The notes beneath the pieces were generated by a model. The model did not search any database and was not told where the DNA came from. It saw only the letters and a program-made list of their open reading frames with translations. A DNA stretch of 64,000 bases, from contig NZ_SLVF01000008.1 of NCBI RefSeq assembly GCF_004345365.1, positions 124,001-188,000 on the forward strand, written 5' to 3'. Position 1 is the first letter of the stretch. Each line of letters opens with the position of its first letter. This DNA is from Kribbella sp. VKM Ac-2568. GTDB lineage: Bacteria > Actinomycetota > Actinomycetes > Propionibacteriales > Kribbellaceae. Below, piece by piece: positions 26,935 to 33,581 of the stretch. Position numbers and translations under genes: made by a program.

Positions 26935-27831
26935 TCAGGCGGACGCGAACTCCGCTGACGCGCGGGTCAGGTCGAGCAGGCTGTCCTCGAGCGACCGCGA
27001 GGTCTCGGTGAGCTCGACCAGGCGGATGCCGTGGTCGAAGGCGATCTGCGAGACCGCGGCCTTCGTCGTCCCGCGCACCTCCAGCCGGTCGCCCTCGATC
27101 TCGACCTGGACATCAGGCGAAGCCAGTACTGCGGCCAGCGCCGCGGCCTGAGGTGTCTCGGCAATCACGGTGCCGGCGCTCCGGGCGCTGATCGCGTCGA
27201 CTGACTCCGCTGCGAGCAACCGCCCACCGCCGACCACCACGAGGTCATCGGCGAACATGCTGAGCTCGGCGATCAGGTGGCTCGACACGAAGACCGTGCC
27301 ACCGCGGTCGGCGAAGTTCCGCAGATACGTCCGCAACCAGCGGATACCGTTCGGGTCCAGACCGTTCGACGGCTCATCGAGCAGTAGGATCTCGGGATCA
27401 CCGAGGAGTGCGCCGGCAAGGGCCAAACGCTGACGCATGCCCAGGGAGAACCCACCGACCCGCTGATCCGCGGCCGTCTCCAGCCCGACCTCGGCCAGTA
27501 CCTCCTCGGCCCGCTTCGCCGGTACTCCGCTGAGCGCCGCCGTGGCCCGCAGGTGATTCCGGGCGGTGCGCCCGGGGCGCATGCAGCGGGCGTCGAGAAC
27601 CGATCCGACGATGCGCGCGGGGTTCTTCAGGCTGGTGTAGCCGATGCCGTGGTAGCTGACGTCGCCGCTGTCCGGCCGGGTCAGACCGACCATCATCCGC
27701 ATGGTCGTCGACTTGCCGGCGCCGTTCGGGCCGACGAATCCCGTCACGCGGCCAGGGGCTACCTCGAACGTCATGTCGTGAACGGCGAGGCGCTTGCCGT
27801 AGTGCTTGGTGAGTCCGGAGACGGTGATCAT
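26935..27831 (-). CDS. ABC transporter ATP-binding protein
   Basis: The start at 27831 (MITVSGLTKHYG) is favoured by GGAG eight bases upstream; an in-frame GTG three codons earlier is possible. The 298-residue protein has Walker A GPNGAGKST (34-42), a signature FSLGMRQRLALA and Walker B ILLLDEPSNGLDP. A C-terminal regulatory extension of about 80 residues is typical of drug or bacteriocin exporters. It is partnered with the downstream permease. Confidence 0.92.
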   Translation of the reverse strand: MITVSGLTKHYGKRLAVHDMTFEVAPGRVTGFVGPNGAGKSTTMRMMVGLTRPDSGDVSYHGIGYTSLKNPARIVGSVLDARCMRPGRTARNHLRATAALSGVPAKRAEEVLAEVGLETAADQRVGGFSLGMRQRLALAGALLGDPEILLLDEPSNGLDPNGIRWLRTYLRNFADRGGTVFVSSHLIAELSMFADDLVVVGGGRLLAAESVDAISARSAGTVIAETPQAAALAAVLASPDVQVEIEGDRLEVRGTTKAAVSQIAFDHGIRLVELTETSRSLEDSLLDLTRASAEFASA

Positions 27832-27875
27832 GCGCTGCACTCCATGCCTTTTGCAGGGGCCTTCCGAGAAGGCGA

Positions 27876-27920
27876 CCTTACGCTGTAAGGTTGGTCCTGA
27901 CCCTAGACTTACGGTGTAAG
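27876..27920. promoter_or_regulatory. Two TetR-type operators between ABC exporter and TetR
   Basis: CTTACGCTGTAAG (27877-27889) and CTTACGGTGTAAG (27908-27920) are near-identical dyads CTTAC-n3-GTAAG, 31 bp apart centre to centre (three helical turns). They sit in the divergent promoter region of the exporter and the tetR gene. Confidence 0.8.
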
Positions 27921-27960
27921 GTTGTCAAGGAAGCAGCCGAACGAAGGAAAGAGATCATCC

Positions 27961-28620
27961 GTGCCGAAGAAGACGGCAGCGCGAGTCCCGGTGACCCGGG
28001 AGCGAGCTCTGCAGACCGCCGTGGCGCTGGCCGACAAGGAAGGGTTGGGGTCACTCTCGATGCGCAAGCTCGCGCAGGAGCTCGGTGTCGAGGCGATGTC
28101 GCTCTATCACCACGTGAAGAACAAGGAGGACATCCTGGACGGGATGGTCGACCATGTCTTCGCCGAGATCGAGCTGCCGGTCGAGGGTGACGAGTGGAAG
28201 CCCGCGATGCGGGACCGGGCACGCTCGGCCCGGGCGGCCCTGACCCGTCACCCCTGGGCGATCAGCATCATGGACTCCCGTGCCGCGCCGGGCCCGGCGA
28301 CCCTGCGGCACCACAACGCGGTGATCGGCGCCTGTCGCCGGGCCGGCTTCTCGGTCCAGATGGCGGCACACGCGTTCTCACTGCTCGACAGCTACATCTT
28401 CGGCTTCGTGCTGCAGGAGGTGAACCTGCCGTTCGACGAATCGGCGGTGATCCCGGAAGTGGTCGAGTCGATGATGCTGCCCTACTCACCCGAGGACTAC
28501 CCGTACCTGACCGAGTTCACCACGGAGTACATCCTGCAACCGGGTTACAAGTTCGGCGCCGAGTTCGAGTACGGCCTCGCTCTTCTGATCGACAGTCTCG
28601 AAGCCGCGGCTCATCCGTGA
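27961..28620 (+). CDS. TetR family repressor with TetR_C-type effector domain
   Basis: A GTG at 27961 starts VPKKTAARVPVTRERAL and yields 219 residues; an ATG at 27922 would overlap the second operator. The helix-turn-helix is LSMRKLAQELGVEAMSLYHHVKNKEDILD (about 36-64). The C-terminal domain resembles that of the classical tetracycline repressor class. It probably controls the divergent ABC exporter and possibly the oxidoreductase 45 bp downstream. Confidence 0.88.
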   Translation: MPKKTAARVPVTRERALQTAVALADKEGLGSLSMRKLAQELGVEAMSLYHHVKNKEDILDGMVDHVFAEIELPVEGDEWKPAMRDRARSARAALTRHPWAISIMDSRAAPGPATLRHHNAVIGACRRAGFSVQMAAHAFSLLDSYIFGFVLQEVNLPFDESAVIPEVVESMMLPYSPEDYPYLTEFTTEYILQPGYKFGAEFEYGLALLIDSLEAAAHP

Positions 28621-28665
28621 CCGCGGTTCCTTGCAGCGATGCATCCCTTGCAAAGAAGGCAAATC

Positions 28666-29655
28666 ATGGCTACTGCCATCACCACCAACCAAGCGATCAC
28701 GCAAGCGGCCTACGGGTCAGCTGATGTACTGCGACTCGGGCAGCTCGCTGTGCCGGAGATCAAGGACAACGAGGTGCTCGTCCGGGTCGGCGCCGCCGGG
28801 CTCGACCGGGGCACGTGGCACATCATGACGGGCAAGCCGTACCTGCTGCGTCTCGTCTTCGGCCTGCGCAAACCGAGGAACCCGGTGCTCGGGAGAGCCC
28901 TCGCCGGGACGGTTGTCGCCGTGGGGCCGGCCGTGACCAGGTTCTCCGCCGGCGATGAGGTCTACGGCGTCGGCCACGGATCCTTCGCGCAGTACTGCGC
29001 TGCGCCGGAGAGCAAGCTGGCTCGCAAGCCGGCCAACACCTCCTTCGAAGGGGCCGCGGTGGTTCCGATCTCCGGGCATACCGCGCAGCAGGCGCTGACC
29101 GATGTCGGCAAGGTGCAGGCCGGCCAGAAGGTGTTGATCACCGGGGCATCCGGGGGCGTCGGCAGCTACGCGGTCCAGTTGGCGAAGGCCCTCGGCGCCG
29201 AGGTCACCGGCGTGGCCAGTACCGCGAAGCTCGACCTGGTGCGGTCACTCGGTGCCGACCACGTCATCGACTACACCAAGGAAGACTTCGCCGACGGCGT
29301 GACCCACTACGACCTGATCATCGACATCGCCGGCAACCCGAAGCTCTCGCGGTTGCGTCGCGCGCTCACCCCGACCGGAACGGCCGTCCTCACCGGCGGC
29401 GAGGGCGGCGACAGCGTGACCGGCGGCATGGGCCGTCAGCTCCGCGCCCTGGTCACCTCGTGGTTCTCCCGCCAACGAATCGCCAGCTTCATCGGCAACG
29501 AACGCGGCGCCGAACTCGAACGCCTCACCGCCCTGATCGAGGCGGGCAAGCTCAAGCCGGCCATCGACAAGAGCTACCCGCTGGCCGAAGCCGCCGAAGC
29601 CATGCGCCAACTTGAAGCCGGCCAGGTCCGCGGCAAGATCGCCATCACCGTCTGA
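28666..29655 (+). CDS. Zinc-free MDR oxidoreductase (quinone-reductase type)
   Basis: The 329-residue protein has the N-terminal GroES-like fold and the nucleotide-binding segment LITGASGGVGSYAVQLAKALGA (about 160-181), which favours NADPH. The zinc-ligand cysteines of alcohol dehydrogenases are absent, so it is of the quinone or enone reductase type. GAAGG precedes the ATG at 28666. It follows the TetR gene on the same strand, so it may be a detoxification partner of the ABC exporter. Confidence 0.88.
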   Translation: MATAITTNQAITQAAYGSADVLRLGQLAVPEIKDNEVLVRVGAAGLDRGTWHIMTGKPYLLRLVFGLRKPRNPVLGRALAGTVVAVGPAVTRFSAGDEVYGVGHGSFAQYCAAPESKLARKPANTSFEGAAVVPISGHTAQQALTDVGKVQAGQKVLITGASGGVGSYAVQLAKALGAEVTGVASTAKLDLVRSLGADHVIDYTKEDFADGVTHYDLIIDIAGNPKLSRLRRALTPTGTAVLTGGEGGDSVTGGMGRQLRALVTSWFSRQRIASFIGNERGAELERLTALIEAGKLKPAIDKSYPLAEAAEAMRQLEAGQVRGKIAITV

Positions 29656-29672
29656 CGGGCAGGGACCCGGAC

Positions 29673-30554
29673 ATGGACGACAGCGGGCCGCTGCGCAGTA
29701 CGACGGTTCTCATCACCGGCGCCACCAGTGGCATCGGCAAGGCGACCGCATTGGGTTTGGCTGGGATGGGCGCGCACGTTGCCATCACCGGCAGGGATCG
29801 TGAACGCACCGAGCGCGCGGCGCGCGAGATTCGGGCCGTAGGCGGCGGGGACGTGGATGTGTTCGTCGCGGACCTGTCGTCCCAGGCGGAGGTGCGGAGG
29901 CTGGCCGACGAGGTGCTGCAGAGGTTGCCTCGGCTCGACGTACTCATCAACAACGTGGGCGGCTACTGGGACAACCGGCACGTCACCGCGGACGGGCTCG
30001 AACTGACCTTCGCTCTGAACCATCTCGCACCGTTCCTGCTCACGAAACTGTTGCTGGACAGGCTGAAACAGAGCGCCCCGGCGCGGGTGGTCACGGTCTC
30101 CTCCAACGCGCAACGGATCGGCCGGATTGATTTCGACGACCTGCAAGGGGAGAAGTCGTACTCCGGGTCGCGGGCTTACGATCAGTCGAAGCTGGCCAAT
30201 CTGCTGTTCAGCTACGAGCTGGCCCGGCGGCTGGAGGGTGATGGCGTCACCGCGAACGCCCTGCATCCCGGGGTCGTCAGCACTTCCTTCGGTGCTGAGG
30301 ATCCCGGCCGGATCCAGCGGCTGTTCGTGCCCTTCTTCCGGCCCTTCATGAAGACGCCTGAGCAGGGGGCCGCGACGTCGATCCACCTGGCTTCCTCGCC
30401 CGAGCTGGAGAACGTCACCGGTCTCTACTTCGTGAACAGCAAGGCCAAGAAGTCTTCCGAGCGTAGTTACGACCTCTCCGCAGCCGCCCGGCTCTGGAAG
30501 GTCAGCGATGAGCTGGTCAGCCCGTCGAGACCACGCGGTTCCACACGTCGATGA
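29673..30554 (+). CDS. Short-chain dehydrogenase, retinol-dehydrogenase-like
   Basis: The 293-residue SDR shows TGATSGIG (15-22), NN at 93-94, Ser143/144, and Y169-x3-K173, all catalytic landmarks. The LALNHLAPFLLT-type segment and the overall length match the RDH/WW-domain-oxidoreductase-like group found often in actinobacteria. It lies 17 bp after the MDR gene and is probably co-transcribed. Its last 38 bp overlap the 3' end of the convergent GNAT gene. Confidence 0.88.
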   Translation: MDDSGPLRSTTVLITGATSGIGKATALGLAGMGAHVAITGRDRERTERAAREIRAVGGGDVDVFVADLSSQAEVRRLADEVLQRLPRLDVLINNVGGYWDNRHVTADGLELTFALNHLAPFLLTKLLLDRLKQSAPARVVTVSSNAQRIGRIDFDDLQGEKSYSGSRAYDQSKLANLLFSYELARRLEGDGVTANALHPGVVSTSFGAEDPGRIQRLFVPFFRPFMKTPEQGAATSIHLASSPELENVTGLYFVNSKAKKSSERSYDLSAAARLWKVSDELVSPSRPRGSTRR

Positions 30555-31458
30555 CAAGGATCGGTCGCATGCCGACCCCTCGGTAGAGGCCGAGGGCCGG
30601 GGTCGGGTTGGCGCTGTCCACATGAAGGATCGTGCCGGCTCGACCGGCGGCCGCGTCGACGGCGAAGGCGTTCTGAAGCAGGTACTTCGCCAGGCCGCGG
30701 CCACGTGCGTCTGGCAGTACGCCGACGCGCCCCACGTAGCCACAGTCATCACTGTCCAGGAAGTCGTCCCGGCACTCCATCGCTGCCACCGCGCGGCCGT
30801 CGATTTCGAGCATGGTGAGCTGGGACCAGTCGAAGGTCGTCCGCTTCTCCCGGGTTTCGACCCAGTCGTCGTACGGGAGCGGCGTCGCGCCGTCCTGGCC
30901 CTCGAACGATTCGACCATGACCTGGTGAGCGGCGCGGCTGATGTCCTTGCCGGTTCGCTGGACAACACCTGCGGGCAACGTGGGAGCGGTGACCGGGCTG
31001 TCATGGTCGATGCGCAGCCGCTGGAAGGTGGTGCTCTGGGCGAACCCTTGCTCGGCGACGACCTCCAGCAGTTGCTGGTCGGCGCGGAGCAGGCCGAGTC
31101 CCACCGTCACCTCGGCGTGGTCCTGCTCGCGGCCGAGCTGCCTGGACCGGTCGACCGCTTGGGTCAGCAGCCAGGTGGCGACCTCCCGCGACTCCGTCAC
31201 GAGATCGATGTCGAAGCGGTCGCCTGCAACTTGCTTGCTGGTGGTCGCGTAGCCGATCAGCCGACCCGCCCCGTCGTGCGCGACCCAGCCGTCGAGGGCT
31301 GGATCGAAGCCGGGTGAGCTGAGCTGGTTGGCGATGTTCGCCAGCGGCCTGCCCACTCTGCCGAGCAGACGCACGCTGTACGCCGAGATGAGCTCCGCCA
31401 TGTCCTCGGCGTCGTTCAGGTGCAGTGGTCGGGTCGAGAACCCAGCAGCCAGCGTCAT
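30517..31458 (-). CDS. Tandem-domain GNAT acetyltransferase
   Basis: The 313-residue protein has two GNAT folds. The N-terminal one (about 8-150) is degenerate. The C-terminal one (about 165-310) holds GYVGRVGVLPDARGRGLAKYLL, the acetyl-CoA-binding V/I-x5-R-G-x-G/A motif, and NPTPALGLYRGVGM. The layout resembles MshD, the mycothiol synthase, but similarity is too limited to claim that. The gene overlaps the convergent SDR by 38 bp. Confidence 0.85.
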   Translation of the reverse strand: MTLAAGFSTRPLHLNDAEDMAELISAYSVRLLGRVGRPLANIANQLSSPGFDPALDGWVAHDGAGRLIGYATTSKQVAGDRFDIDLVTESREVATWLLTQAVDRSRQLGREQDHAEVTVGLGLLRADQQLLEVVAEQGFAQSTTFQRLRIDHDSPVTAPTLPAGVVQRTGKDISRAAHQVMVESFEGQDGATPLPYDDWVETREKRTTFDWSQLTMLEIDGRAVAAMECRDDFLDSDDCGYVGRVGVLPDARGRGLAKYLLQNAFAVDAAAGRAGTILHVDSANPTPALGLYRGVGMRPILVIDVWNRVVSTG

Positions 31459-31498
31459 GGCCGCAAAGCTACTGCGCGGAGGGTTGAACCCCGTGCGG

Positions 31499-31745
31499 TT
31501 AATTGGTGACTGCGTCGGCGCAGGGGGTGGCGGCCTCGTCGATCTCGTCGGCGTTGACCACCAGGGCTGGGATGAAGCGGACGACCTGGTTCCAGGGGCC
31601 GCAGGTGAGGAGGGGTAGTCCTCGGCGGGCTGCTTCCTGCTGCGCGGCGGCGGCCATATTGGGATCCGGCTTGCCGTCGGCGTCGCGGAACTCGTTCCCG
31701 ATCATCAGGCCGAGGCTGCGTACGTCGGTGAACAATCCGGTCTCG
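31499..31745 (-). pseudogene. C-terminal remnant of a class III aminotransferase
   Basis: About 81 codons read DVRSLGLMIGNEF, LLTCGPWNQVVRFIPALVV and DEIDEA, which match the end of GABA-aminotransferase-type class III enzymes. The PLP lysine and the first 350 or so residues are missing. No start or ribosome-binding site is present, and upstream the frame runs into unrelated sequence. The remnant ends 40 bp after the GNAT start. It is one of several remnants between here and 43.5 kb. Confidence 0.75.
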
Positions 31746-31964
31746 GTCGCGAGGGCGGCCGATCGGGATCGACGAGTTCCTCGAGACCATGTACATCGGA
31801 ATCGCGTTGGCCTGATCCCGCACGCCGGCTGTCGGTCCCATGTAAACCAACTTCTGACGACGTGCGCAGCGCCGGGGCACGCGCGCTCGGCTACAGCGGC
31901 GTCACCCCGACCGCCTTCTGTCTGACGGGGGATCCGGGCGAGGCGTTGACAAGATTTAGACAGT

Positions 31965-32573
31965 GTGCAAATACTTCGAACTGTGGTAAAGACCTCGGTG
32001 GCGAGTGGGTGGCGGGAGGCTCGGCGGGAGAACGCCCGGGCGGCCGTGCTGGCGGCCGCGTGGGACCTGGTGCGGGAGGACGGGCTCGCCGCCCTGTCGC
32101 TGCGGGAGTTGGCGCGGCGGGCGGGGATCACCACCCCGACGGTCTACGCGTACTACGAGTCGAAGAACGCGATCTTCGACGCGATGTTCGCCGAGGCGGC
32201 GCAGACCTTCGTCGACCTCAAGGCGTCGCTTCCCGTCACCGACGATCCGCGCCGGGACCTGCTGACCGAGACGAGGGCTTTCGTCGACTTCTGTGTGTCG
32301 GACGTGCCCCGCTACCAGCTCCTGTTCCAGCACTCGGTGCCCGGCTTCGAGCCGTCGCCGGAGTCCTACGAGCTCGCGGTCAGTGCCCTGGGGGTCACTC
32401 GCGAGCTCCTCGCACGCAACGGCGTGCACGATCCGCGGTACCTCGACATCTGGACCGCTGTCACGACCGGCCTGGTCGATCAGCAGGTCTCCAACGACCC
32501 GGGCGGTGACCGGTGGAGCCGGCTCGCCGACGACGTCGTGCAGATGTTCCTGGCCCAGTTCTCGAAGAACTGA
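31965..32573 (+). CDS. TetR family regulator
   Basis: The 202-residue frame starts at a GTG at 31965. In-frame GTG codons further in (31983 and beyond) are also possible, since no ribosome-binding site is clear. The helix-turn-helix is LSLRELARRAGITTPTVYAYYESKNAIFD. The C-terminal part resembles the WHG-type TetR domain. TTGACA (31946-31951) and a loose ACAGT...ACTGT dyad (31961-31985) overlap the start. The VOC gene 25 bp downstream is likely co-regulated. Confidence 0.82.
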   Translation: MQILRTVVKTSVASGWREARRENARAAVLAAAWDLVREDGLAALSLRELARRAGITTPTVYAYYESKNAIFDAMFAEAAQTFVDLKASLPVTDDPRRDLLTETRAFVDFCVSDVPRYQLLFQHSVPGFEPSPESYELAVSALGVTRELLARNGVHDPRYLDIWTAVTTGLVDQQVSNDPGGDRWSRLADDVVQMFLAQFSKN

Positions 32574-32598
32574 GCCGCTGAACCAAAGGGGGCAAGTC

Positions 32599-33033
32599 AT
32601 GTCCACAGTCAGTCGAGCAAGTCTTCATCATCTGGCGCTGACCGTCACCGATCTGGAGAGCAGCGTCGAGTGGTACGGGCAGGTGTTCGACGTCCACCCG
32701 GTGATGGACGTCCCGCACCCCGGCGGCGTCGGGCGGATCCTCGCCGATGCCGACCACCAGCTGATGATCGCGCTGCACCGGCACGAGACCAACGGCGGCG
32801 AGCTCTGCGCGGAGACGAGGACCGGGCTCGACCATGCCGGCTTCACCGTGCCCAGCCGCACCGACCTCGAGCAGTGGCAGGACCATCTCGAAGCTCACGG
32901 CGTCGTCCGCAGCGACCAGGCCGACAAGCCGCTGACCCAGTCGCCGATCACCGACGAGCCGTACGCCTCGGTCCTGGTCTTCCGCGACCGGGACAACATC
33001 CAGCTCGAACTCTTCGCACCGGCGCAGCAGTAG
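32599..33033 (+). CDS. VOC superfamily (glyoxalase/dioxygenase-like) protein
   Basis: The 144-residue protein has two beta-alpha-beta-beta-beta modules, starting LHHLALTVTDLESSVEWY and ending VFRDRDNIQLELFAP. H12, H66 and E139, or nearby residues, could bind a metal. AAGGGGG precedes the ATG at 32599. VOC folds serve as glyoxalases, dioxygenases or antibiotic-binding proteins, so function is open. It follows the TetR gene closely. Confidence 0.83.
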   Translation: MSTVSRASLHHLALTVTDLESSVEWYGQVFDVHPVMDVPHPGGVGRILADADHQLMIALHRHETNGGELCAETRTGLDHAGFTVPSRTDLEQWQDHLEAHGVVRSDQADKPLTQSPITDEPYASVLVFRDRDNIQLELFAPAQQ

Positions 33034-33070
33034 CTGCGGGAGCGACCTGTACTGCGACCTGGCGCGAGCG

Positions 33071-33214
33071 TCAGCGATTCGTCAGGCGGGTGATGGCGTC
33101 GTCCATGTGTGCGGTGACGAGGCGGTCGACGAGGTCCGGGTCGCCGGTCTTGATGGCTTCGGCCAGAGCTCGGTGTTCCTCGACCCGGACCTCGGAGGCC
33201 GAGTAGGTCTCCAG
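33071..33214 (-). pseudogene. C-terminal remnant of an FCD-domain GntR regulator
   Basis: The final 47 codons (EVRVEEHRALAEAIKTGD then a conserved HMDDAI end) match the last helices of FadR/FCD-type GntR regulators. The DNA-binding domain and most of the FCD domain are absent. At about 33212 the sequence switches abruptly, in another frame, to an isomerase-like fragment. Confidence 0.7.
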
Positions 33215-33502
33215 ACGGTCACCTGGTTCGCGGTGGGCACCGGTTTGTCGACGGCCGCCTCGAGCTCCTCGATGATCGCGTGCGTGTGCATCGCGGTGTC
33301 CGGCACCAGGATCGCCTCGGCCTCCGGGTGATCGGCGGCCCGGACCATCGCGACCACCTCGTCGGTGTCGAGGGTGCCGACCTCGGCCGCCGTGAAGATC
33401 CCGTGGCTTCCCATCGCCACCACCTCGGCGCCACCAGCGGTCCGGAACCGGACGAAGTGCCGCGCCACGTCGTCGGGGTACGACGCCGCCACCGCGGGCT
33501 GA
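33211..33502 (-). pseudogene. Remnant of a maleate isomerase / arylmalonate decarboxylase family gene
   Basis: The frame read from about 33502 shows DDVARHFVRFRTAGGAEVVAMG, an ILVPDTAMHTHAIIEELE segment and KPVPTANQVTVW, the C-terminal half of Asp/Glu-racemase-fold isomerases. Here the Cys of the usual catalytic motif is replaced by Asp (VPDTAMH). The N-terminal half is missing, and the C-terminus is cut at the junction with the GntR fragment. Confidence 0.65.
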
Positions 33503-33521
33503 CCCGCACCGGAATGGGTAG

Positions 33522-33533
33522 ATTGTCGACAAT
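33522..33533. promoter_or_regulatory. Palindrome ATTGTCGACAAT, likely GntR-type operator
   Basis: A perfect 12-bp palindrome lies 48 bp before the start of the FAD/Fe-S oxidase. Short TTGT...ACAA palindromes are typical targets of FCD-type GntR regulators. The local regulator gene survives only as a fragment. Confidence 0.6.
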
Positions 33534-33581
33534 GCTAACCCCGGCGCAGTCTACCCAGCGATCAGTGAGGAGTTCCCGCCG

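Noticed and set aside
31746-31950. Possible further gene remnant (plus-strand IGIDEFLETMYIGIALA)
   Set aside because: The stretch ends at a stop and looks protein-like, but it is too short to assign to a family.
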